A stretch of 64,000 bases of DNA from the NCBI GenBank assembly GCA_017416465.1, contig JAFQCK010000068.1, positions 33,293 to 97,292 on the forward strand, read 5' to 3'. Origin of the DNA: Lachnospiraceae bacterium (GTDB lineage: Bacteria > Bacillota > Clostridia > Lachnospirales > Lachnospiraceae). The position numbers and the translations under genes are program-made. A model generated the notes under the pieces. The model was given only the letters and a program-made list of their open reading frames with translations. It was not told the origin of the DNA and made no database searches. Shown piece by piece: positions 54,509 to 63,839 of this stretch; the stretch's first letter is position 1; each line of letters starts with the position of its first letter.

Positions 54509-56566
54509 ATGAAAGCGAAAATATACAAATTGTTAATGGGAACAGTTATGATGATGATAATGCTTTTTACAATTAATAATATTAGTGTAAAAGCAGCTAA
54601 TTGCAATGTAGGAGTTTCTTCAGTTAGTGGAGTTGCAGGAGAGACTATAATTGTAAATGTAACCGTTACAGCTGATGAAGCAGCGGCAGGTCAGATAGGA
54701 ATATCCTATGACACTAATTTTTTGGATTATTCAGGAAGTGACAGTGCAGATGTAAGTGGAGGTCAGGCAGGAATTGTTTTGATTGTTTCTGCTGATATTC
54801 CTACATCAGGATACACTGTACCATTAAAATTTAAATTAAAACAGCCGGGAAGCACAAATGTTACTATCGCAAATAATACATCTTTATTTGCACAAATGGG
54901 AACATCAGATGAGCCGATGAATTATAATGCTTCTAATGGAACAATTACTGTTACTGCTGCAACAGTAGCATCAAGTGATAGCAAACTTAGCGGATTATCA
55001 GTTCAGGCAGTTACATCAAATGGTGACAGTTCAAATGTTGTATATACTCCTTCATTCTCTCCGGATGTAACAGAATATAAAGCTGATTTGGCATCAAATG
55101 TAACAAAATTAGTAATTGCTACAACATTGTCTGACTCAAAATCTCAGACAGCAGTATCCGGAACAAGAATTGATCCGGGTAATAATAAGACTACTGTAAC
55201 TGTAACAGCTGAAGATGGAAGTGTTACAAAGTATACATTATATACTACAAGAGCAGTTGAAAAAACAACAGAACCATCAACAAGTGGAGAAGAAGAATCA
55301 ACTTCAACAGAGGAATTTGACAGAACACCAAAGAAAATTGAAGCTTTGAATAAATATATAATTCAGGATTTTACATTAACTACAATTCCTGAAGGTTTTG
55401 AAGAGGGAACAACAACTTATGAAGGACAGACTATTGCTGTATTAAAAGGTATAGCGAAACCTCTTACATTAATGTGTCTTGCGGATGATGCACAAGGAGC
55501 TAACATAGGAAAATATATTTATAATGAAGTTTCAGGTGCTATCGATAAGATGGTAGACATAACAAGTATGCAGAAAATGTATACAATTTTACCAACCGGT
55601 GCAGATTATCCTGGCCCTGCAGGATATACACAGACTGAGCTTGATGTTAAAGGAAATAAAGTAAGGGCTTGGATTAAATCAGCAGATTCTGAGTTCTATG
55701 TTGTTTATGCAATGAATTGGAATGGAGAAACTTCTTTATATGCATATGATACAAAAGAACAGACAATGCAAAGATTTGTAGAAGGAAATAAAACAGAAAA
55801 TATTGAAGATGTTCCAAAAGAAGAAAATACAGAATATCTTCTTATGAAAAAACAATATGATGAAATGTACGATGAGTATGTAAATGACCATCAAAAGAAG
55901 AATAAACAGATTGTAATTCTTTTAGTTGCGATTATTGTAATAATGATAATTTCAACAATAGTTATTTATTTATTGTATAAGAAAAATTCAACTACCGGAT
56001 ATGAAATGGTTAATGGTGAATTAAATAATGAACATGTAGATGATGATGAGATAAAACTTGATTTTGTTGAAATATCAAATAATGAAGCAAAATCAAGACA
56101 AACTAATTTAGATGTTGCACTTAATAATATTTCAAAAAGAGAAGCTAAAGATATTCAGGTATTAATGGAAGAAGAAAATGATGAAATAGGATTTGAGGCG
56201 GCAATAGAAGAAAATAAAATAAATAATAACAAAGAGAGTTTTGTGGAAAATAATGTGGTAAATGGTTTTAATGACGAAATTATTGCGACAGAGGAATCTG
56301 CACAAGAAGATAATACACAGGACACTACTATGGAAGAAATAAAAACAGATAAAGAAGAAAAATCGGATAAAGAAGAAAAATCGGATAAAGAAGAAAAATC
56401 AGAGAATGTTTTAGGAACCAGAGAAGAAATAAAGGCATCTGCATCAGACATATTAGATGCTTTGAATACTCAAAGTCTTAAAGAAGTTATTGAAGAAACA
56501 AATAAAGTTATTGAAGAAGATGAAGATGATGACCTTGAAATAGAATTTTTTGATTTAGATGATTAA
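54509..56566 (+). CDS. Membrane protein with cohesin-like and cadherin-like ectodomain
   Basis: The protein (686 residues) has a signal peptide, then a module of about 120 residues (33-150) that follows the cohesin pattern. The visible elements are a VSSVSGVAGETIIVNVTV start, an IGISYDTNFLDY strand, later LKFKLK and a final GTITVT strand. A cadherin-like domain (about 158-250) and an unrecognised domain (about 260-460) follow. One membrane segment (about 465-490) and an acidic cytoplasmic tail of about 195 residues with three KEEKSD repeats complete it. The ATG at 54509 follows GGAGG by five bases. Placed 47 bp behind a dockerin enzyme, it is the obvious membrane anchor for it. The tail could sense or signal. 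Cohesin assignment is by pattern only. Confidence 0.75.
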   Translation: MKAKIYKLLMGTVMMMIMLFTINNISVKAANCNVGVSSVSGVAGETIIVNVTVTADEAAAGQIGISYDTNFLDYSGSDSADVSGGQAGIVLIVSADIPTSGYTVPLKFKLKQPGSTNVTIANNTSLFAQMGTSDEPMNYNASNGTITVTAATVASSDSKLSGLSVQAVTSNGDSSNVVYTPSFSPDVTEYKADLASNVTKLVIATTLSDSKSQTAVSGTRIDPGNNKTTVTVTAEDGSVTKYTLYTTRAVEKTTEPSTSGEEESTSTEEFDRTPKKIEALNKYIIQDFTLTTIPEGFEEGTTTYEGQTIAVLKGIAKPLTLMCLADDAQGANIGKYIYNEVSGAIDKMVDITSMQKMYTILPTGADYPGPAGYTQTELDVKGNKVRAWIKSADSEFYVVYAMNWNGETSLYAYDTKEQTMQRFVEGNKTENIEDVPKEENTEYLLMKKQYDEMYDEYVNDHQKKNKQIVILLVAIIVIMIISTIVIYLLYKKNSTTGYEMVNGELNNEHVDDDEIKLDFVEISNNEAKSRQTNLDVALNNISKREAKDIQVLMEEENDEIGFEAAIEENKINNNKESFVENNVVNGFNDEIIATEESAQEDNTQDTTMEEIKTDKEEKSDKEEKSDKEEKSENVLGTREEIKASASDILDALNTQSLKEVIEETNKVIEEDEDDDLEIEFFDLDD

Positions 56567-56637
56567 TCAGTTGACAGATAATTATAGTTGTTATAAGCTA
56601 AATATAACAACTATGATTATAAAGGGCTGGTGAGATA

Positions 56638-57009
56638 ATGATAATAACAGTTGATTTTAATAGTGATGAAGCTATATATTTGCAATTAAGAAATCAGATA
56701 ATATTTGGAATTGCTACAGAAGAGATTAGAGAAGGCGACTCGTTACCTTCAGTTAGACAACTGGCAGAAGATATCGGAATAAATATGCACACTGTTAATA
56801 AAGCATATGCAGTTTTAAGAAATGAGGGTTTTTTGAAACTGGACAGAAGATATGGTGCAGTAATTGCTTTTGATATTGATAAAATAAGAGCAATGCAAGA
56901 TTTGAAAGACAGCTTGCGTGTGATGATAGCGAAAGCTATATGTAAAAATATTTCTGAGGAAGAGGCACATTCAATAATACATGAAATATATAGGGAATTT
57001 CTTGGATAA
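56638..57009 (+). CDS. GntR-family transcriptional regulator (YtrA-like)
   Basis: The 123-residue protein is a short GntR regulator. A winged helix-turn-helix (YLQLRNQIIFGIA, then GDSLPSVRQLAED and NTVNKAY-like NMHTVNKAYAVL) fills residues 1-75. A short helical tail of about 45 residues follows instead of a ligand domain, as in the YtrA group. Such regulators usually control ABC transporter operons. Here the next gene is clpC, 47 bp downstream, so it may regulate clpC or only itself. AGGGCTGGTGAG lies upstream of the ATG. Confidence 0.9.
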   Translation: MIITVDFNSDEAIYLQLRNQIIFGIATEEIREGDSLPSVRQLAEDIGINMHTVNKAYAVLRNEGFLKLDRRYGAVIAFDIDKIRAMQDLKDSLRVMIAKAICKNISEEEAHSIIHEIYREFLG

Positions 57010-57056
57010 AATGTAAAAATATAGGGAGATAGTTAATAAAAAAGTGGAGGCATCAA

Positions 57057-59519
57057 ATGGATAATTTTTATACAAAACAAGCAAGACAAGCTTTAGAAGA
57101 AGCTGAAAATATATCTAAAGAGTTAAATCATAGTTATATTGGAACAGAGCATTTACTTGTAGGATTATTAGCAGTAGAAAATTGTGCTGCATCAATTATT
57201 TTACAGAGAAATAAAGTAAGTTTTGAAGAAGTAATTGGGCTTATGGAAACCTTAGTTTCTCCGGTTGGAGGAATAGCTATTTCAGAAAAAGAGCTTTTTA
57301 CGCCAAGGGCACAGAATGTTTTGGTGTTTAGTTCTAAATATGCAAAGATGACTAATGATGCAAAGATAGGAACAGAACACATTCTTCTTGCAATAATCAG
57401 AGAGCGTGAAGGTGTTGCAACCAGATTACTTAACACGATGAACATTAACTTGAAAGCTATTTACGCTGAAGTTCTGGAAACTATGGGAGTATCTGCTAAT
57501 ACTTTTAAAGAAGAGATAGCAGAAGCTTTTGGAGATGCAAATACAAGAAATAATAATGGAAAAACTCAAAAATCAGCACTTGCACAATTTAGTGTAGATT
57601 TGACAATGAATGCGGCGGAAGGAAAGCTTGATCCTGTAATTGGTAGAGAAAATGAAATTTTAAGAGTTATACAGATTCTTAGTAGAAGAACTAAGAATAA
57701 TCCTTGTTTGGTTGGTGAACCGGGTGTAGGAAAAACAGCAATTGTAGAGGCAATTGCTAAAAGAATAGTAGATGGAAATGTTCCTGATACGGTAAAGAAT
57801 AAAAGAGTTCTGACATTGGATTTGGCAGCCATGGTTGCAGGTTCAAAATATAGAGGAGAATTTGAGGAAAGAATAAAAAGATTAATTGATGAGGTTAAAC
57901 AGGATGGAAATGTTCTGCTTTTCTTAGATGAGATTCATACAATAATTGGTGCAGGTGGTTCGGAAGGCTCAATTGACGCGGCTAATATTTTAAAACCAGC
58001 CCTTGCAAGGGGAGAAATCCAGATTATCGGAGCAACAACACTTAACGAATATAGAAAATATTTTGAAAAAGATGCTGCTCTTGAAAGAAGGTTTCAACCT
58101 ATTACAGTAGAAGCACCTACAATTTCAGAAACTATAAGCATTTTAAAAGGGTTAAAAGAAAAATATGAAAATCATCATGATGTTTTAATAGAGGAAGATG
58201 CTATAGAAGCGGCAGTAAATATGTCGGACAGATATATTAATGATAGATTTTTGCCGGATAAAGCCATAGATTTGATGGATGAAGCATCGGCTAAAGTAAG
58301 GTTATCAAAACTTACAATTAAAACAAGTATTTCAGATATAGTGATAAGAATTAATCAATTAGAAGAAGATAAGATTAATGCTATCAAAAACAGGGAATTC
58401 AAAAAAGCAGGAGAAATTAAAGTTGAAGAAGATAAATTGAAGAAAAAATATGAAAAACTTATAGCAAATCAGGAAAATAAAAAGGTTGCTAATGTATCTG
58501 TTACAGAGAATGATGTGGCAGAAGTTGTGTCTATGTGGACTAAAATACCTGTTGCAAAGCTTACGGAGAAGGAATCTGCAAAATTACAAAAATTAGAGGA
58601 TAATCTTTCGAAAAGAGTAGTAGGGCAACAAGAGGCTGTTAAAGTGGTTGCAAATGCAATTAAAAGAGGTCGTGTAGGTTTAAAGGATCCGAAGCGACCA
58701 ACAGGCTCATTTTTATTCCTGGGTCCAACAGGTGTTGGCAAAACAGAATTATCAAAGGCGATTGCAGAAGCTGTATTTGGTAGTGAAAATTCAATGATAA
58801 GAGTTGATATGTCTGAATATATGGAGAAACATAGTGTTTCTAAGATGATTGGTTCGCCTCCGGGTTATGTTGGATATGATGATGGAGGACAACTTAGCGA
58901 GAGAGTAAGGAGAAATCCTTATTCGGTAGTTTTATTTGATGAAATAGAAAAGGCACATCCGGATGTATTTAATATCTTACTTCAGATATTAGATGAAGGT
59001 CATATAACAGATAATACAGGAAGAAAAGTTGATTTTAGAAACACTGTTATAATAATGACTTCAAATGTTGGAGCTCAAAGAATTATTGAGCCTAAACATT
59101 TAGGATTTATGTCTGATGATAATGAAGAAAAGAACTATGAATTAATGAAAAAGGGCGTAATGGAAGAGATAAAGCAATTATTTAAGCCTGAGATGATTAA
59201 CAGAATAGATGAAATAATTGTATTCCATTCTTTACAAAAAGAAGAAATGAAAAAAATTCTTTCAATTATGCTTAAAGAAATATCGGGAAGAGCAAAAAGT
59301 CAGCTTGATATTAAGATAAACGTAACAGGAGCAGCTAAAAATTTTATTATAGATGAAAGCTATGATAAGAAATTTGGTGCAAGACCTCTTAGGCGTAAGC
59401 TACAGTCGATGATTGAAGATGAATTAGCTGGGCAGATTTTAATTGGAAATGTTAAAAGAGGTGACACTGTTAAAGTTGGTTTGGAAAATAAAAAATTAAA
59501 ATTTGAAGTAGTACAATAA
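57057..59519 (+). CDS. clpC: ATP-dependent Clp protease ATP-binding subunit ClpC
   Basis: ClpC unfolds proteins and feeds them to ClpP. The 820-residue protein has an N-terminal Clp repeat domain (1-150), a first AAA domain (Walker [10 protein letters not shown] about 220; Walker [10 protein letters not shown]), a UVR-type coiled middle region (about 440-475) and a second AAA domain (GPTGVGKTE about 555). A C-terminal domain follows. The usual ctsR-mcsA-mcsB genes do not precede it; a GntR regulator does instead. No CtsR heptad operator is evident in the short upstream gap. It ends with the last residues KFEVVQ. Confidence 0.96.
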   Translation: MDNFYTKQARQALEEAENISKELNHSYIGTEHLLVGLLAVENCAASIILQRNKVSFEEVIGLMETLVSPVGGIAISEKELFTPRAQNVLVFSSKYAKMTNDAKIGTEHILLAIIREREGVATRLLNTMNINLKAIYAEVLETMGVSANTFKEEIAEAFGDANTRNNNGKTQKSALAQFSVDLTMNAAEGKLDPVIGRENEILRVIQILSRRTKNNPCLVGEPGVGKTAIVEAIAKRIVDGNVPDTVKNKRVLTLDLAAMVAGSKYRGEFEERIKRLIDEVKQDGNVLLFLDEIHTIIGAGGSEGSIDAANILKPALARGEIQIIGATTLNEYRKYFEKDAALERRFQPITVEAPTISETISILKGLKEKYENHHDVLIEEDAIEAAVNMSDRYINDRFLPDKAIDLMDEASAKVRLSKLTIKTSISDIVIRINQLEEDKINAIKNREFKKAGEIKVEEDKLKKKYEKLIANQENKKVANVSVTENDVAEVVSMWTKIPVAKLTEKESAKLQKLEDNLSKRVVGQQEAVKVVANAIKRGRVGLKDPKRPTGSFLFLGPTGVGKTELSKAIAEAVFGSENSMIRVDMSEYMEKHSVSKMIGSPPGYVGYDDGGQLSERVRRNPYSVVLFDEIEKAHPDVFNILLQILDEGHITDNTGRKVDFRNTVIIMTSNVGAQRIIEPKHLGFMSDDNEEKNYELMKKGVMEEIKQLFKPEMINRIDEIIVFHSLQKEEMKKILSIMLKEISGRAKSQLDIKINVTGAAKNFIIDESYDKKFGARPLRRKLQSMIEDELAGQILIGNVKRGDTVKVGLENKKLKFEVVQ

Positions 59520-59580
59520 AAGTAAAAGTTTTGTAACCCTGAACAGTTGCAAAGTATATAAAATACAAGGAGGATTAGTT

Positions 59581-59994
59581 ATGGCAGTAGTAAATGAATT
59601 ATTGCGTGCAGAGGCAGATGGTACACTTAGTTTTGGAAATTATGAATTAGAGGTTAAGTCAAAACTTTCAGATTTTGAATATAATGGTGATTTATATAAA
59701 GTCAAAACATTTAAAGAAATTACAAAGTTAGAAAGAAATGGAATGTTTGTATATGAATCAGTTCCGGGAACAGCAGTAAATAACTTCTTTGAAACAGATA
59801 AAGAGATGAGTTTTAAAGTAGAAGGCATTGATTTTGCACAAATAACAGTGGAAGCTGAAAATGGAGCTGAATATAAGGTATATGTTGATGAGGTTAATGT
59901 AGGAACAGTTACAGCCAATCTTGGAGGTAAATTAGTTTTAAGTGTTGAATTAAGCTCAGGAAAGACAGTAGATGTAAAATTAATTAAAGAATAA
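59581..59994 (+). CDS. Conserved hypothetical protein, 137 aa
   Basis: The 137-residue protein is soluble and beta-rich. The strongly patterned central segment (KTFKEITKLERNGMFVYESVPGT) and the late AEYKVYVDEVNVG segment suggest a conserved family that I have seen in Lachnospiraceae, sometimes labelled endosialidase without evidence in the sequence. No sialidase motif (Asp box) is visible, so I do not use that name. AGGAGG precedes the ATG. It stands between clpC and radA. Confidence 0.75.
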   Translation: MAVVNELLRAEADGTLSFGNYELEVKSKLSDFEYNGDLYKVKTFKEITKLERNGMFVYESVPGTAVNNFFETDKEMSFKVEGIDFAQITVEAENGAEYKVYVDEVNVGTVTANLGGKLVLSVELSSGKTVDVKLIKE

Positions 59995-60079
59995 GAGCAA
60001 TATAAGGTTAATATTACGGCAACTTCGAATTATGAGGTTGCCGTATGTGTTATGAAAAGTGGAAAGGTTTAATTGGTAT

Positions 60080-61441
60080 ATGGGAAATAAAAATAATTCA
60101 ACGATATTTTTTTGTAAGGAATGTGGTTTTGAATCTGCTAAATGGTTGGGACAATGTCCGGGATGTAAAGAATGGAATGTTTTTGTGGAAGAGCCGGTTG
60201 TTAAAAAGGGTAAAAGTTATATAAGAGAAGCGGTAAATTCAGTAAAACCATCATTATTATCCGAGATTTCATTGGAAATGGAAGATAGAATAAAAACCGG
60301 ATTTGAAGAATTAGACAGAGTATTAGGTGGTGGGATTGTTAAAGGTTCGCTAATATTAGTGGGTGGAGACCCGGGGATAGGTAAATCAACACTTTTACTA
60401 CAGGTTTGCAGAATGATTACAAATGATAATAAAAAGGTTTTGTATGTATCAGGAGAAGAATCTTTAAAGCAAATAAAGATTAGAGCAAATAGAATAGGAG
60501 AGTTCAATAATGAATTATCCTTGCTTTGTGAAACAAATTTAGAAGTAATAGAAGAAACAATAAAGAAATATAAACCGGAAGTAGTAATCATAGATTCGAT
60601 ACAGACAATGTTCAAAAATGATATCTCGTCAGCGCCGGGAAGTGTTAGTCAGGTAAGAGAGTCTACAAATGTTTTTATGCAGCTTGCAAAACAGTTATCA
60701 ATTTCAATATTTATAGTAGGACATGTTACCAAAGAAGGTGTAGTTGCCGGACCAAGGGTATTGGAGCATATGGTGGATACGGTATTATATTTTGAGGGCG
60801 ACAGACATGCTTCATATAGAATACTTAGAGGTGTAAAGAACAGATTTGGTTCAACGAATGAAATAGGTGTATTTGAAATGCAGGAAAGTGGTCTTAGTGA
60901 AGTGATGAATCCATCCGAATTTATGTTGAATGGAAGGCCTGTTGATGCTTCGGGTTCAGTTATTGCCTGCTCGATGGAAGGAACAAGACCGATACTTATA
61001 GAAATTCAAGCATTGGTATGTAGAACCAATTTTGGTATGGCTAGAAGAACAGCTGCTGGAACAGATTATAATAGGGTTAATCTTCTTATGGCAGTTTTAG
61101 AGAAAAGAGCGGGAATACAGATAAATGATTGTGATGCGTATGTTAATATTGCAGGTGGAATGAAGATTAATGAGCCGGCACTTGATTTAGGTATAATACT
61201 TTCGATTGTTTCAAGCTTTAAAAACAGAGCAATAGATTCAAAAACAATAGTTTTTGGAGAAGTCGGTTTATCGGGAGAAGTAAGAGCAGTAAGTATGGCA
61301 GAGCAAAGGGTAGCAGAGGCAAAGAAATTAGGGTTTAAAGTTTGTATTATGCCTAGTGCCTCAGTGGAAAATGTTAAAAATTGTGAAGAAATGAAAATAA
61401 TAGGGGTGAGAAATATTATGGAAGCAATTGATTACATTTAA
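60080..61441 (+). CDS. radA: DNA repair protein RadA
   Basis: RadA aids recombinational repair by branch migration. The protein (about 454 residues) has a zinc finger (FFCKECGFESAKWLGQCPGC), a RecA-like ATPase with Walker A GGDPGIGKST, the RadA-specific KNRFG motif, and a C-terminal Lon-like domain (about 300-450). The ATG at 60080 starts just before the zinc finger; an in-frame GTG upstream is less likely. clpC and radA are near one another in many Firmicutes, often with disA, which is not here. A terminator follows. Confidence 0.96.
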   Translation: MGNKNNSTIFFCKECGFESAKWLGQCPGCKEWNVFVEEPVVKKGKSYIREAVNSVKPSLLSEISLEMEDRIKTGFEELDRVLGGGIVKGSLILVGGDPGIGKSTLLLQVCRMITNDNKKVLYVSGEESLKQIKIRANRIGEFNNELSLLCETNLEVIEETIKKYKPEVVIIDSIQTMFKNDISSAPGSVSQVRESTNVFMQLAKQLSISIFIVGHVTKEGVVAGPRVLEHMVDTVLYFEGDRHASYRILRGVKNRFGSTNEIGVFEMQESGLSEVMNPSEFMLNGRPVDASGSVIACSMEGTRPILIEIQALVCRTNFGMARRTAAGTDYNRVNLLMAVLEKRAGIQINDCDAYVNIAGGMKINEPALDLGIILSIVSSFKNRAIDSKTIVFGEVGLSGEVRAVSMAEQRVAEAKKLGFKVCIMPSASVENVKNCEEMKIIGVRNIMEAIDYI

Positions 61442-61520
61442 AAGTTTGTATGCGTTATCATAAGATGGATTTTATAAATAGATAGTTTAATGCCTTAGAA
61501 ATATATATTACATAATATGA

Positions 61521-61557
61521 AAATACCAATCTACAGAAAAAAAGATTGGTATTTTTT
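61521..61557 (+). terminator. Terminator of radA
   Basis: AAATACCAATCT and AGATTGGTATTT form a perfect 12-bp stem with a 10-nt A-rich loop and a T-run, about 80 bp behind radA. Confidence 0.88.
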
Positions 61558-61577
61558 GTAGCAAAAGTCTTGCAAGC

Positions 61578-61601
61578 GAAGCAATGCTTGCATTTGGCTT
61601 C
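61578..61601. repeat. Short hairpin with TGCTTGCA apex
   Basis: GAAGC-AATGC-TT-GCATT-TG-GCTTC forms a near-perfect hairpin, with weaker outer arms (GCAAAA/TTTTGC) around it. The apex matches those in the 17.4-kb, 28.3-kb and 45.1-kb elements. The rest of the gap up to 61734 shows no gene. Confidence 0.6.
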
Positions 61602-61734
61602 ATTTTTGCAATTAAGCAGGCAATTAACCACATTTAATTGGATTGAATTTTTTGAAAAAAGTTGTAACATTTTTAAAATTAAATTGTTATATATATGAGT
61701 GCACTGATAAAGAAGAAAGAAAAAGGTAGGAAAT

Positions 61735-62235
61735 ATGGATAATGAAGTAATTGCCGGTTTTTACCGGCAATATAAAAAAGAAATTTATTTATATCTATAT
61801 TCTCTTTGTAAGAGTCATGAATTAACAGAAGACTTACTTCAAGAAACTTTTCTTAAAGCAATATTATCATTACAAAATAATCATGTAAATGTAAGGGCGT
61901 GGCTTTATATGGTTGCTAGAAACTTATATTTTAACTATATAAAGAAAGAAAAAAATAATGTTGTTTTGGAAGATTTAGAAGAATATGATATAAATAAAAA
62001 AGAGGATTTATTAAATGAAATACTAAAAGAGGAACAGAAATATTTATTATATAAAGCTTTGGAGAGGATAGAAACATCAAAAAGAGAAGTTTTGGAACTT
62101 CAGTATTTTGGAGGCTTTTCGCAAAAAGAAATTGCTATGATGTTGCACACATCACCTGAAAATGTCAGGGTATTAAGTTATAGAGGTAAAAAAGAAATAA
62201 AGAAATTTTTGGAGGCAAAAAAATATGAAATATAG
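61735..62235 (+). CDS. ECF-type sigma-70 factor
   Basis: The 166-residue protein has region 2 (SHELTEDLLQETFLKA, WLYMVARNLYFNYIK) and region 4 (FGGFSQKEIAMMLHTSPENVRVLSYRGKKEIK) but no region 3 or 1.1, so it is an ECF sigma factor. It should direct polymerase to a small regulon under envelope stress or similar signals. AGGTAGGAAAT precedes the ATG. Its last 11 bases overlap the next gene, a membrane protein that is its probable anti-sigma factor. Confidence 0.93.
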   Translation: MDNEVIAGFYRQYKKEIYLYLYSLCKSHELTEDLLQETFLKAILSLQNNHVNVRAWLYMVARNLYFNYIKKEKNNVVLEDLEEYDINKKEDLLNEILKEEQKYLLYKALERIETSKREVLELQYFGGFSQKEIAMMLHTSPENVRVLSYRGKKEIKKFLEAKKYEI

Positions 62236-63424
62236 TGAATTAATTGAATTATATAAAAATGGAAAATTAGATGAAAGTAATAAAAAGAATATAGAAGCGG
62301 ATATAGAAAAGCATATAGCCATTAGTGACTATTTATATGACGAAGAAATACCGGAATTTGAAAATTTTTCTAATGATAGTAAAATTATAGAGGAAGAAAA
62401 TAATGATGGAATTAATAATACGGATATTAAATTTTTAAAAATGATTCGAAAATCAATCAGGAAAGCATTTATAAAACTTGGAGTTACAATTGTAGCTATA
62501 GTAATAGCAATTATAATGTTTGTTAATTTTTATTTACCTAAAATTGTTGATGGATTTTATTATAATCCAAATGAAATTGTAAAAGGGGATACAAAAAGAT
62601 TTGAACTTGATCTTTCGACATATACAGAACTTTTTGTACCTGAAGCGCACAGACAGTCTGCAATAATAAAAAATAATGGTTATGGAGATTATGATTTTAT
62701 AATTCAACAAAACTTTAGTTATAGTAAAGAATTTACAGATGTATCAGGGTATATGGATAAAAATAAAATTGTTTTCTATAATTCAAATATTTTGAAACCA
62801 CCAACAGGAAATGCATTTGCATGGGTAGCAGGAGCAAATTTGGATTATAATAAGACATTGGAAGAACAATATGAAAATGATAGAACTGTACTGGCATCAG
62901 GCACACCTGATATAGCTAAAGAAAGAATAGAAGAACTGGAAAATAATACTTATTATAATGCATTTGTATCATTAAATGAAATTATGGATTATGAAGATTT
63001 TATAGAATATATTGAAAAACAGGAATTAGGATTAATATGGTGTGCGCCTGTAAATGCAGAAGATTCGTCAGATTTAAGTAATATTGGTTTCTTTTATGAA
63101 ACAGGAGGAATGAGAGAATTAGAGTGGGATGAAGAGAAGTATCTATATTTATCTTCTTGGAATATTGTAGATACAGATGAGATGAAAAATGAAGATATTG
63201 CAATTAGACATTATACTGATATGCTTTCTTATATGGAAGAACAAGAAGAATTTTGTGAAATGTTTGGCATTGATGATTATGTTGGTTATGAAGGTATAGT
63301 TAAGTATGTAAAAGAAAATGGACTTAAAATACATGGGTTTATGACTGTGGCAACAAAAGTAGAGTTACTTGATTTGATTGAGAAAGATGAAGTATATACG
63401 ATATACACTACAAAGACTAGATAA
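62225..63424 (+). CDS. Probable anti-sigma factor, membrane-anchored
   Basis: The 399-residue protein starts with a cytoplasmic helical region (YSELIELYKNGKLD, typical of sigma-binding domains but without zinc Cys). It then has one membrane segment (about residues 85-108) and an extracytoplasmic domain of about 290 residues. The overall layout resembles the sigma factor regulator family with N- and C-terminal domains. It overlaps the ECF sigma gene by 11 bp, which strongly suggests a coupled pair. The external domain is rich in acidic and aromatic residues; its signal is not known. Confidence 0.82.
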   Translation: MKYSELIELYKNGKLDESNKKNIEADIEKHIAISDYLYDEEIPEFENFSNDSKIIEEENNDGINNTDIKFLKMIRKSIRKAFIKLGVTIVAIVIAIIMFVNFYLPKIVDGFYYNPNEIVKGDTKRFELDLSTYTELFVPEAHRQSAIIKNNGYGDYDFIIQQNFSYSKEFTDVSGYMDKNKIVFYNSNILKPPTGNAFAWVAGANLDYNKTLEEQYENDRTVLASGTPDIAKERIEELENNTYYNAFVSLNEIMDYEDFIEYIEKQELGLIWCAPVNAEDSSDLSNIGFFYETGGMRELEWDEEKYLYLSSWNIVDTDEMKNEDIAIRHYTDMLSYMEEQEEFCEMFGIDDYVGYEGIVKYVKENGLKIHGFMTVATKVELLDLIEKDEVYTIYTTKTR

Positions 63425-63455
63425 TGTGATTTGAATGATATAGGAAATGTAGAAG

Positions 63456-63497
63456 AAATCCGCGAAATTGCACTTGTGTTAATTTTGCGGATTTTTT
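63456..63497 (+). terminator. Terminator of the sigma/anti-sigma operon
   Basis: AAATCCGCGAAATT pairs with AATTTTGCGGATTT (one G-U pair) around an 11-nt loop and is followed by a T-run. Confidence 0.88.
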
Positions 63498-63552
63498 ATC
63501 TGGCTATTTGATTATATGTTAATAATCCTTTGAACATAATTAAAATTGGTTT

Positions 63553-63568
63553 ATGGCTGAACTGTTAC
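63553..63568. repeat. Single arm of the dispersed repeat family
   Basis: ATGGCTGAACTGTTAC matches the outer arm of the elements at 28.3 and 33.9 kb in reverse orientation and stands just before the first rRNA promoter. No matching second arm is seen. Confidence 0.5.
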
Positions 63569-63595
63569 AAAAAATAAAATAGTTCAAAAAAGTGA

Positions 63596-63624
63596 TTGAC
63601 AAATATTTATCAAAGTGATATCAT
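63596..63624 (+). promoter_or_regulatory. rRNA operon promoter P1
   Basis: TTGACA, a 17-bp spacer ending in TGA and TATCAT. It is the first of three promoters of the same build spaced about 95 and 106 bp apart. Confidence 0.85.
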
Positions 63625-63690
63625 ACTCAAGTCGCGTCTAAAACAGACACGACAAAACAAAAAAAGTTTTAAAAATAAATAAAAAAGTGC

Positions 63691-63719
63691 TTGACAAACG
63701 ATTGTCGAAATGATAATAT
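63691..63719 (+). promoter_or_regulatory. rRNA operon promoter P2
   Basis: TTGACA, a 17-bp spacer ending in TGA and TAATAT. A GTCGCGTCT-type hairpin follows P1 and a TGTGTC/GACACA hairpin follows P2, each with an A-rich tract, so the units look duplicated. Confidence 0.87.
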
Positions 63720-63796
63720 AGTCGAGCTGTGTCGAACAGGACACAACAAAACAAATAGTTTTAAACAAAAAAGTTTTAAGGAAATAAAAAAAGTTG

Positions 63797-63825
63797 TTGA
63801 CAAGGTTCGACAAATATGATATCCT
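63797..63825 (+). promoter_or_regulatory. rRNA operon promoter P3
   Basis: TTGACA, a 17-bp spacer ending in TGA and TATCCT. It is nearest to the window end and precedes the leader. Confidence 0.83.
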
Positions 63826-63839
63826 TAAAAAGTTCCACT

